From contig JALIZF010001938.1 in NCBI GenBank assembly GCA_029948255.1, positions 1,423,501 through 1,487,500 on the forward strand: DNA of 64,000 bases. The letters are read 5' to 3'. The notes under the pieces are model-generated. The model did no database searches. It was not told where the DNA came from and saw only the letters and a program-made list of their open reading frames with translations. A program made the translations under genes and the position numbers. This document shows, in pieces, positions 47,096 through 58,281 of the stretch; the stretch's first letter is position 1; the number at the start of each line of letters is the position of its first letter. Source of the stretch: Telmatactis stephensoni. Taxonomy: Eukaryota; Cnidaria; Anthozoa; Actiniaria; Isophelliidae.

Positions 47096-50000
47096 CTAGT
47101 CCATGTTGATTGCTAAAGGACTTCCATAATAATTAACAACACACAGCTGAACTCGCTGAACAATCTGCTCACGAGCTGAAGCCCAAACGCCCTCACGTGT
47201 TTTTGAGATACATCTGAAATAAATGGTTTTCAATAAATACGTGATATGTAAAAACTACGTAATTATACTTTTAGGAACACTGGCAATCCCCAAGGGTAGT
47301 AAGCAAAGTTTTATACATGCTTAGCGAGGCTGAGATCGAATTCGTACACCATTTATGAGCAGAAAGGATCCTGGCTTTTCTAATACTACGGAAAAACATT
47401 CATTTTTTGCTAGATTTAATACTTGTTATTTTTCACTATACTTAACCCATAAAAAAACTTCAAACTAATCTGCTGTTGAATGCATCTGTTTAAAAGGTGA
47501 AACCTTTCAATTGGTTTTTCGTCCTTTGAAAACCTCAAGCCCCAAAACGTGTACTATACTGTATAGTGTACTATACCAATAGTGAGGAGTACCCGTATCC
47601 TAGGGTGAAAATTAGGTTTTCCAGGGGAAGTAGTTACCTGATTAAATGTTTGATAAGAATCCACAATTGCTCGATGTTTTTACTTTCTATCAACTGTATA
47701 AAATATTCCACTATAACGTCTATGTCCTCTTGGTAAGGTGCTAGAAAACAAGAATAATGGATAACTAACATACAAATAGTGAGTTAACTAACATACAAAT
47801 GGTGAGTTGAAACTACACTCGAACCTCCACTAACAGACACCACCCATAAGCAGACAGCAACCCTCGGTCCCTTCTCCTGACAAACTCTACGTTTCATAAG
47901 TGGACACCTCCCATAAGTAGACACCTCCCATGAGTAGACGCCTCCCATAAGTAGACACCTTCCATAAGTAGACACCTCCCATAAGTAGACACCTCCCATA
48001 AGTAGACACCTCCCATAAGTAGACACTTCCCATAAGTAGACACCTCCCATAAGTAGACACCTCCCATAAGTAGACACCTCCCATAAGTAGACACCTCCCA
48101 TAAGTAGACACCTCCCATAAGCAGACACCTCTCATAAGCAGACACCTCCCATAAGCAGACACCTCCCATAAGTAGACACCTCCCATAAGCAGACACCTCC
48201 CATAAGCAGACACCTCCCATAAGTAGACACCTCCCATAAGCAGACACCTCCCATAAGCAGACACCTCCCATAAGTAGACACCTCCCATAAGCAGACACCT
48301 CCCATTAGTAGACACCTCCCATAAGTAGACACCTCCCATAAGTAGACACTTCCCATAAGTAGACACTTCCCATAAGTAGACACCTCTCATATGTAGACAC
48401 CTCCCATAAGTAGACACCTCCCATAAGTAGATACCTCCCATAAGTAGACACCTCCCATTAGTAGACACCTCCCATAAGTAGACACCTCCCATAAGTAGAC
48501 ACCTCCCATAAGTAGACACCTCCCATAAGTAGACACCTCCCATAAGTAGACACCTCCCATAAGTAGACACCTCCCATAAGTAGACACCTCCCATAAGTAG
48601 ACACCTCCCATAAGTAGACACCTCCCATAAGTAGACACCTCCCATAAGTAGACACCTCCCATAAGTAGACACCTCCCATAAGCAGACACCTCCCATAAGT
48701 AGACACCTCCCATAAGTAGACACCTCCCATAAGTAGACACCTCCCATAAGTAGACACCTCCCATAAGTAGACATCTCTCGTAACCGACCACCAATTCCTG
48801 GTCCCGACAGTGTCCGCTTTCGAGATGCCCAACTGTACGTCGAATTATGCGTAGTATTATGTTCTATCATTCAAAGGTACTTCTACTTAGGGTGTTAAGA
48901 ATAGAAAGTGAATAAGATGAACTAGTCATAACTTTCAAGATTTGTACGATTCAACTGACGATAATAACAGTCACATACTTGAAGTTTCAGTCCATTGTTT
49001 TATAACACTTTTGACTTCTGAACAAGACACAGCGCCTGCTAAATCTGGTTGTACTTGCTTTACGTGTGTGGTTGGATTCTTGTGAACCTACAGTCATACA
49101 ACAAGACATTGCATGGGTTTCCTATGTACGCCAAACAATATAGCTTGCTTTTGGAGATCAATATTTTGTGTATTCAAAGCTACAATTAGTCTCTTTAAAT
49201 TCCATGACTGTCTTAAAGAAATTGCTCTTATTGAAATAAGTTCACGTGTTTGGGATTTCACGGTGTACCTAGCCCTTCTAGAAGAAAAGGATGAAATTCA
49301 ACGTGCATGCTTCTTCAATTTGCGTCAAACAGAAACACACAGGCATACACAAACACGGTCAAAATTACCCGTCCACTCTGAACTAATTTCACAAACTCTG
49401 ACCGTTAATTGGATGAATAGGAGTGGGCACAAACTAAAAGTTTACTGGGTACTACGTGGTTCGGGTAATTTTGTAAATTGCTATAACAAAAGATCAACTA
49501 TTCCTAAAATTTAATATTTACCTGATTTACGTCATCAGGCTCTTTATTGGTGGTTTCTATGGAAACAGTGTTGTGTCTTTTTGCATACTGTCTTTCAATA
49601 TCTAGTCTTATATCAGATGGTAGAGCATTTAAAGTACTCTCATCTAATTGTGATGGCGATGGCAACAGAAGCTCGTCGTACGTCACATCTGGTTCAACAG
49701 GTTCTTTTGTTTGACGTTGTCGATCACGTTGTTTGGGTGCTAATTGTGGCGATGGTGAAAACTTGGGTAGGGGTGGTAAACCAACGGCATGTTGTAATCG
49801 AACTTTCTTTAATGTGAGTGACTTCGTTTGTACTGGTGTTTTTGTAGCAAGGCAACAAAATGAATTAGAAGGTGACTGTGTTGGAGAACTGAATCCACAT
49901 GAAGTACGTTCTTCCACGGTGTCCATCTCGTCAGCAGGAAAACACTTTTTAGCATCACTCACAAAGTCATGTAATGTCTTGGTTGTTACTTTATGTTGTA

Positions 50001-53000
50001 TCAACTTATTGACCTGTATTCCCATACCCCTGATATCTGAAGCCAGTATCTTGAGATGACGTAATAAACTGTGACATTTGGTTGCTATGGATTTTGCATC
50101 ATCAGTTGGAACAGGAAGTGACGCAGACCGTGCAATATTATCGCATATTCCATGCCCCATGTATTTACGAGGTTCTGGAGCACCTGCTCGTCGTACCTTC
50201 AACTAAAAATGTAGAGTATTGTAAGGAGTCATCCAAGGAAAGTTCTTATGGTTGATTTTATTACAATAACAATTAAAAATTAAAGGTGCTAGTCCCAGAA
50301 TGTCAAGGACTTAATTGACTCTGGCGATTTTTCCCCAACTTTTCTAAATGATCGAAAATAAAGTCAATGGACTTTTCGTTATGTCAAAATGTAATAAAAA
50401 TCACTTAAGCCTAACGTCCTTGTTTGAAAGGAAAGATAAGCACTCACTATGCGAGCCTACCTTGAGTGTCACAGACTGGCCTTTAGATGCAACATCCTTT
50501 AATCTCTTTTGTACTTCCATTGAGAGTTCGTTAATAAACTCAACAGGCTCTGAATCCTTAAAATCAACAAAAATATCACATATAAGATGTGACTAACTTT
50601 TACTTGACTACCATGGGGATTTCAAGACAGACCGCTTGCCGCACCAGCTCACAAGAATTTCAAATAACTAAGGAGAAGATACTGCCTTTGTAACTACATC
50701 TAATGTCCTCTCGGATATCACAGATATCATGGACCTAATAATTTAGAGAGATTATCATCCACTTCACGGCTGAATTGCGAGGATGCGTCTTTAAGTGGTC
50801 CAATGGCGTACAGTGCTGCCGCCATACAACGCACCGGGATACAGCTCAAGGGGTACAGCTCAAGAACGGGGGTACAGCTCAAGAACGAAACATTGTTGGT
50901 TTTACTGAAGGGAGAAACAGAGTACCCGGAGAAAAACCCATGCGGCAATGAAGAGACCAACTAACTCAGCTCACACGTGTTCCAGCGCCCGATCAGCAGA
51001 TGAGATACCACAGCAGTGAGAGGCGAGAGATGGACCACTACAAGACCCTTGCCACCCTTAAACCACTGATACGCCTTGTCTCTCCACACTACACATTGAC
51101 CCGGATTGGAGGGACGTGCAGGACCTATGGCGACTAGTTTCAGTTCATTAAGTGCTGAACATAGAATTGAGCTTAAATCTCAGCATTGGCGGTCAGATGA
51201 AGATATTGAATTCATAGAATGGCAAGGCTTTAAAACAATAAACCAGACAATACCTTTGTGAAGCGTATACCATAGTTGATCTCTGCAGAAACAGACTTTC
51301 TTTCTTGTTCGACACGCAGTGATCTATCGTCCTCACCTCGACTGTACCGGTACATTGTAGCTCCTGTTTTATCACCTAAAGCTTCTTGTGGAGAATGAAG
51401 AGGTATTCTTTGAAGATCAGCACAGGTTTTAACTCCCATGGAATGTAGCTTTTCTCTTAATGAATACCCAACCCCTGGTAGGTCAGCAACTTTCTGTTGA
51501 CCTGATGGTAAATACATATCATTAGGTTTTTTTTAGATAAATGATAGTAATTAAACTGAGTGGAGTGCAATTTGGGCCAAAAACATACGAGTGGTTACAA
51601 AATCTGGGTAATAGTCGGAACAATTTGCACCATACGATAAGTGGTCGGTAACTCTGTTCGTCGACCACTTACCGCCACCTTACCGTCACCTTACCGACCA
51701 CTTACCGACCACTTACCGTTATCCTACCGACCACTTACCGTTATCCTACCGACCACTTACCGTTATCCTACCAACCACTTACCGTTATCCTACCAACCAC
51801 TTACCGTTGTCCTACTTACCGTTATCCTACCGACCACTTACCGTTATCTTACCGACCACTTACGGTTATCCTACCGACCACTTACCGTTATCTTACCGAC
51901 CACTTACCATTATCCTACCGACCACTTACCGTTATCTTACCGACCACTTACCGTAAGGTACAGATTGTTCACTATTACCCAAAATTTGTTAACCACGAGT
52001 ATGATTTCTAGCTCAAAATTGCACGACACGAAGTGTCCGATGTATTTCAAGATGTTTCATATCTGATAGCAGGATTGCAGTTTTCACAGGAAGTCCATCA
52101 ACAAGTACGTACCAATAAAGGTTTGAACATCTTCTCCGCGCACCCAGTACTGACCATTAGGCTTAGCCAGCCTCGTGCATAGTCTTGCTAGTAACATATT
52201 CTGTCCAATACCAATTGATGCTGTACATTTTGTTTCTTGTTTGACTTCTTCTCGAATCTGTTCCGCTAAATCAACAGGTGATGTTGTCTCTGCAACAGAT
52301 CCAAACAAGAAAGCAATGAAACACTGCATGTTTACTTCTAACAAACATAGGCAACAGTCATTTTTTGTTTGAGATACATGTAAATAAGCATGCTTATATT
52401 GGTACTCAATTGTCTATAGTGACAAGGGTGAGAGTTGAGATCAACCCCTTTTACTCACGATTTGGTGGTAATGAGGATCTGCCTAAACACTATGTCTGTG
52501 TTCTCCAGAAGGTCTAAACTAGGTAGCACCATATTTGAAGTAGCTGGTATTTTGTCAATTGAGTGCCTCAGGGACACTCATTATGAATTTTGTAGCCAAT
52601 ATTCTACAAAGTAGTTGGTTGCTGGTGCTTCTGAAGAAGACTGCTACTTGTTTAGGTATATTGAGCCCAATTTACATGATGACTTTTTGGGGCAGAGCAC
52701 CCCTAATTCTGAGAACACAACCCCTCCATTTTTGGCCCCCATGATATTGTTGGTTTGACAAGGGTGCCATAAAAAATATAGTTGGACTGCATGCTAAAAT
52801 TTAGGGGTGCTCTGCAAATATAGGTTTTCATACTGTATCAGGTTGTTTGTTGTTAAGACTATGGATACTTCATAAACATTATCATTAGCCATACATGTAT
52901 TTACCATCTAGGATCAATGATACATCAATGTAGGCTTCATCACAACTCACAGCCTCAATATCATGTGTGTGACCAACAAGTATCTGGTACAGTTGCCTGG

Positions 53001-56000
53001 ACACCTGCCTGTATTGCTGGAAATGGTATGGTATACAGACAATGTCAGGACACAGTTTACGGGCAGAACCAAGAAACATGCCATTACGAACACCAGCTTT
53101 CCTTGCTTCATAACTACAAGATGCTATTTCTGACATTGAAGTAAAATATGATGCACTGTGGCTGTTCACATCTGAAAAGGACAAATAATTAAGGCATTGA
53201 TGTTATTCAATCAAATGTCATGGTTACAATTAGTTTGTCACTTTTCCTAGTCACAGGTTAATATTAAAAGATGACTTAATACATAGTAACAATCTAACCA
53301 AACCAATTCATTAATGAACAACCCCCTCCCCACAAGTTGATATTTTAAACAATTCATTTAAAAATATCATTAGGATGTTGTATTCACACTGTAGGCCGGC
53401 CCTTGCATAAAGCCTGTAATTATTTGAATATATAAATTATCACTAATTACTACAGTGGCTCTGTGTGGCCATTTATTTAATATGAATTTGTTTCTTACCA
53501 GGAGCAGTATTCTTTCCTGCATGGCAAACAGCTACAGGTTTTCCAACAAGCTCTGGCTGATCTCTAAGACCAACAGCCACAAAGAAGCAGTCCATATCAA
53601 CATGCATGATAACTCTCCCATAGCAACCTGGACTAGCATGTTTAGGGTGAACAATACCCTCACTAATTTTGGATTTTATAAGTTCACTAGTAAACTGCTT
53701 GAGCTCTGCACCCCAAGTGGACAGATAATGTAGTCGAGAATTGTTATAAAATTCACTAACAAAATTGGTATCTCCTGCCTTGACTGGCTTTTGATTGGTT
53801 GTCTTTTTATTTAAAGATAATTCTTTTCTCTTATTGGCTGTTGCATCAGTCATGGACAAGTCATTGGTTTGATTGACTATCTGGTTGCTAAGCAACACTT
53901 CCCTGGTTTGAATTGTTGTCTTGTTACCGAGTGACAAATTCTTTGTTTGATTGGTTGTCTCATCACTTAGCAACAAGCCGTTGGCATGATTGGTTGTCTT
54001 GTCCATAACAAGAGATTCATCAGTGCTCCAGAAATCATGTGATGATCCATTCTCATTATGTTCTTTTCTTGTATCGTCTTGAGTGACATCTGAGTTCTGA
54101 GACAAAGATGTGTGAGTAGCCTTTGATTGATTATTATCACACAATGTGTCTACAAGTTGTCCACAATTCTCTTTTTGTACAGTCACACTTGTTGTACTTG
54201 ACGATGCAAATTTCAATTGTTTTTGTCCAGCATGTCGTCCATCATACAATAAATAATGTTCTATTGGCAGCAGATGAGATTGTTTGATGCTGTCTAGAAT
54301 CCACTGGGGACGTACTATCTTTTTATCCCTACCAAAATAATATGAAATATTCTAAAATATAACACCATATTAATTATAATTTAAACAGAGTATTGTTATC
54401 AGTGCATTCATGTGATTCTAAGATACAGTCTCAACATATAAACAGAGAATATACTTAACACATTTTCAGATGACAGGTGAAATTCACATTTTTCATTTCA
54501 CAATTTCACTTCCTCCCCCCCTCCCTGGCAGATAATGAGATTACAGAATTTGAAAAACTAATTGAAAGCTCCCCATTACAGTGTATGTTTGGCTTTCTAT
54601 AATAATTATGTAAGTCACCTTATTTCAGTAATTTTACTGTCAGGTAAGTTGGTAGCAATAATGTGAGTGACAATCGACCGAGAGTAATACTGCTGAAATC
54701 TCCCTCCATGATGACAAACAAGACTCCGCAATTCATCTGCTGGTGGACCTATGGTACAATATATAAAGAATCAAAAATTATGATAATCTATTACATTAAT
54801 TGTTCTGTAATAAATAGATGAATGTATGAAAAAGGAAAGGGACGAACCAAAAAATGATTGAATGGATGTAGAAAAGAATGGATGGATGTCATCTATTAAG
54901 ATTAGTTGAAAATTTGGTCTATTATGTGGAAAGTTGGGATTCAAGCCCAGACCTGCATTCAGGGTCAATTTAAACACCTGGGAAGAAAATTTTGTCTTTG
55001 CATCTTTATTTCTTCTTAAAACAATGTTAAACTTTATAGAGCATCACCAAAACTAAGTCAAGAAAATACAATTTTACAACAGGATTATAAGATACTTACT
55101 GGTATACCCATTGATAAATATTGTTACTCCTTTGAAAATATCTTTTCCTCTGTTAAAACATAAAATATAGATCAATTAAAGAAGCAGAAATACATTATGG
55201 TGTGATTTCCAAGAGATGACAGATTTAATGGTCTTACCTTTCATCATCCTTCACTGAAAATTGTTCATCTAATTTTCTCACTTTTGCATTCATGTAATCT
55301 CCCTAGTAAATAATTAATTCATACAAATAGTACAGTAATACACTAAGGTCGGAAGAAAACAATGCCATAGGCGACAAGTAGAACAAAAAGACATTGTTCA
55401 GAGTAATCCACATATTCTTTGTTTTTGTCGTTTTGACAAGTTGAGAGCTTCGTTCTAACAGCAGTGGATGACCCAAATAGTAAGTAAACTCTTACAATAT
55501 TTTTTTGGTTATTCATTTTTTAATCATTAACAAATATGACGTCGTGAAGATAGCTGAGCTTAATGATTTACGACTACTTGTAAAGGACCAGAACACAATG
55601 CACCTTTGCTTAATTGAACCTTTTTCTGTAAGAATTGGCACAGGCACCCCAGGCTCTGTTTCAGAGAGGGTGTTTTACATTTTTTATATTTACATTATTT
55701 CCTATTTAAAAAGTACCATATTTGCCATGTTTTTCAGCCCTGTTCATGCCAGTATTATGCATTGCATCATGACAGCACATTAATGCCCTCTCATAAACAG
55801 AGCCTGGGATGCTTATGGCATGGACAGCTAACAGAGTTGCATAGGGTCCTCCTTACTCCTCTAACCATTACTTGTGCAACAGTTACAGGTTTACGATAGA
55901 ATCCTTTTTCTGCAATGCAGAATTATGGTGTGTCTGGGACTATTAAATCACAGGTAGCCCAAGCTCACTATTAGTGGCTATTTATAAGAGAATGTATGTC

Positions 56001-56879
56001 ACTCAATAACACTCAAAATTTCTATCTTAATTTTAATAAGATTCCACGAGACTTCTAGAGTGTGTTGTTCGTGCTTTCTTCTAACCTCTGAGTGAGTTTC
56101 AGTGAAATTCGTTGATTTTAACTGCTCGCCCTAAGCCACTCAAAAATGGAGAGAAGGTAGGAGGCGATGGCTGACTCGAAGCCATCATACTGCTCAACTC
56201 CAGTCCAAATATCTTCCCGAAAAATCGCTCTAGTTCAAAAATTCATTCTGCATTGCAGAAAAAGGATTCTATCGTAAACCTGTAACTGTTGCACAAGTAA
56301 TGGTTAGAGGAGTAAGGAGGACCCTATGCAACTCTGTTAGCTGTCCATGCCACAAGCATCCCAGGCTCTGTTTATGAGAGGGCATTAATGTGCTGTCATG
56401 ATGCAATGCATAATGCTGGCATGAACAGGGATGAAAAATATGGCAAATATGGTACTTTTTAAATAGGAAATAATGTAAATATAAAAAATGTAAAACACCC
56501 TCTCTGAAACAGAGCCTGGCCTGGGGTGCCTGTGCCAATTCTTACAGAAAAAGGTTCAAGCAAAGGTGCAACTTCAGGGAATTTGACACAGACCAAGATT
56601 TCCAAGTTCCTCGATAGGGGGATATGGATATTAAATCGGAATAGCCATTTCCATATTACAGTATAAATATGGAAATGGACTAGCTATTCCAATATTTAAA
56701 AACTCTAACCACACACGACAGTATAATATGCAATACAAATTCTTTTCACTGCAATCACAACAAGTCTCATTACAACGTATACAAGTGGAATGCTGTCTGT
56801 TTTTAGATAAAAACTAAGATATTGTACTACTACTACTCACATGACTAGACCAGTCTTGTTTGCGTTTATTTGCCGCCAT
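47096..56879 (-). CDS. REV1: DNA repair polymerase REV1 (Y-family deoxycytidyl transferase)
   Basis: Thirteen exons with matching phases give 970 residues: 56841-56879, 55238-55302, 55100-55149, 54619-54748, 53499-54328, 52905-53171, 52113-52289, 51254-51501, 50461-50556, 49522-50202, 48979-49087, 47638-47740, 47096-47213. A BRCT domain lies near residues 35-115 (INGYTSPPADELRSLV). R293 in SRLHYLSTW corresponds to the N-digit arginine that templates dCTP. Metal ligands are D339 and D341 (HVDMDCFF) and D449-E450 (SCDEA). A helix-hairpin (LPGVGYSLREKL), the little finger (ERKSVSAEINYGIRFT, GHGICDNIA), one ubiquitin-binding motif (ALPSDIRLDI) and the C-terminal interaction domain (PDLAGAV to YYGSPLAI) follow. 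It acts in the nucleus in translesion synthesis, scaffolding other polymerases. Human REV1 is 1251 residues with two UBMs. No second one was found here. Confidence 0.93.
47890..48775. repeat. 17-bp minisatellite, about 50 copies, in REV1 intron
   Basis: The unit CATAAGTAGACACCTCC has variants at one or two positions (GTAG/GCAG, CCTCC/CTTCC). 17 is not a multiple of 3, so all frames stay open and give false repetitive proteins. The borders (ACACTCGAACCTCCACT, GGTCCCGACAGTGTCCG) look like the ends of a dispersed element from which the array arose. Confidence 0.95.
50635..50720 (+). mobile_element. Decayed SINE relative of 44783-45178
   Basis: AACTAAGGAGAAGATACTGC followed by CTTTGTAACTAC matches the body of the SINE at 44783-45178 with many changes. 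It lies in REV1 intron 8. Confidence 0.45.
50860..51065 (-). mobile_element. Decayed SINE body (relative of 19015-19350)
   Basis: Read on the minus strand, GTTTTTCTCCGGGTACTCTG parallels the body of the SINE in the Kv intron. The head is too decayed for clear A and B boxes. Confidence 0.35.
51567..52025. mobile_element. Inverted-repeat element enclosing a 22-bp minisatellite, in REV1 intron
   Basis: Imperfect terminal repeats of about 75 bp (GTGCAATTT ... GGGTAATAGT and inverse) bracket about 14 units of ACCGACCACTTACCGTTATC plus CT (51660-51955). The array has grown inside a MITE. Confidence 0.8.
52686..52820. repeat. Small inverted-repeat element in REV1 intron
   Basis: GGCAGAGCACCCCTAA is inverted as TTAGGGGTGCTCTGC near 52800-52815. 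Confidence 0.6.
55599..56570. mobile_element. Long inverted-repeat element in REV1 intron 1
   Basis: Arms of about 325 bp begin TGCACCTTTGCTTAATTGAA on the left and are inverted at 56243-56570, enclosing about 320 bp of unique sequence. Arms differ at few positions. No coding frame suggests a transposase, so it looks non-autonomous. Confidence 0.85.
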
Positions 56880-57041
56880 CTTGGACATTGGAGCCCGCGA
56901 TCTCACACTGATTTGAGCAGGCGCACTAGCGCAGTAGACTCCTGTTGCCATAGTAACATTGCCACTTTGAAGGTTTTTGTTTTTCACAAAGTTTGTACAG
57001 AGAAAAGGACATTTTCCTTCTAGCTTATCTTTGTTTTAAGC
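56880..57041. promoter_or_regulatory. Bidirectional promoter REV1 / LRRC23
   Basis: The two start codons diverge with 162 bp between them, so both core promoters must lie here or overlap the first exons. The interval has several CpG-containing patches (GCCCGCGA, GGCGCACTAGCGC) and no clear TATA box. Confidence 0.7.
56944..56957 (+). promoter_or_regulatory. RFX X-box
   Basis: GTTGCCATAGTAAC fits the RFX consensus GTNRCC-(0-3)-RGYAAC exactly, with a 2-bp spacer. It sits 85 bp upstream of the LRRC23 start codon. RFX factors drive ciliary genes across animals, and LRRC23 is an axonemal protein, so position and target agree. Confidence 0.75.
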
Positions 57042-58248
57042 ATGTCGGACTTTGAAGACGAAGAAGGTGTTGATGAACCTGTCTTAGATGACGAGAACGA
57101 AGAGGAAGAGCAAGAAGAGGAGGTAAAAACACTCGTTTTGTTTTGAAGCTTTCGTCTGATATCTGGCATATAACTTAAGTTTAAGCTTAAATGACGTTTG
57201 CCTTTTATTTTGAAACTAGAAATCACCAGAGAACCCATTGACAGAGGAAATGCTTGCTGACAGTCTTTCATTGTTGTGTAAGACTGGTAACGGCTTGGCC
57301 CATGCCTATGTCAGGCTGGACATACATGACAAGTGAGTCTAATGTAAAATAATTATTTCCAGGAAATCAAATTTCTTAATTCACATCTATTCTTTACTTA
57401 ATCCTCAGGGAATTGACTGATGTCAGCATATTAAACTGCTTTATTCATTTGCGATATGTGGTGAGTATCTAGCTAATGTCAGACGGAGTGAATTGGTACC
57501 AACTCAAAAGCAATGGACCATCCCAGAGTTTCCCAGAATTCATTACATTCAGTCTGTGCAAGTGAGGTCATACATATGACAAGCATCCCCACCCACAATA
57601 TAGAACTTTGTAACTCATTAGTTAAATTAATTATTTCTTTGTTAATAGGATATAAGTGGCAATCAGTTAAAAGACATCTCATCTATTAACTCCCTCACTC
57701 ATCTTTTAACTCTCAAGTGTGATCGCAATCAGCTGCACTCTGCTAAACTAGATGAGGTATGATGTGAAAGACCTTTTTACATCAAACAAGCTAAAATTAT
57801 TATGTGATACATGTGATACTTATCTATTCAGTGTTTTTTAGCTTCCATACTTACAGATTGCAAGTTTTGCTACCAACAAAATCATGGACACTGATGGCAT
57901 AAGTCATCCATTATTGGAACATCTTAACTTATCCTGTAAGACATTCAAATAGCTCTTAATTATGATCACCTCTAGAAGGAGACACACAAAGGAGAGGGGA
58001 GAGTCAAGAAGGGGGTTTAACTAGTGTCTGTACATGTTAATTATTGCAATCACTGTTAGTCTGGAGTTAAAAGTTCCCTTTGCATGTGGACTGGCCTTGA
58101 TCTAGTATAATTAGGGCAAGTAACACTTGAACCTCTTGCTCTGGGTGTGTGTCTTGACCTGCCATGTAGAGGGGGACGTAAGGGTTTATGGTGATATAGT
58201 TTTGCGTTATTTTTGTTGTGGGGTTTTATTTTATTTTTTCCCTCAATT

Positions 58249-58281
<33 letters not shown>

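Noticed and set aside
47784..48870. Long minus-strand frames with repeated YLWEVSTYGRCLLMGG
   Set aside because: They are translations of the 17-bp tandem repeat, open in all three frames. They are not a protein-coding gene.
49581..50059. Plus-strand frames within REV1
   Set aside because: They are antisense shadows of REV1 exon 10.
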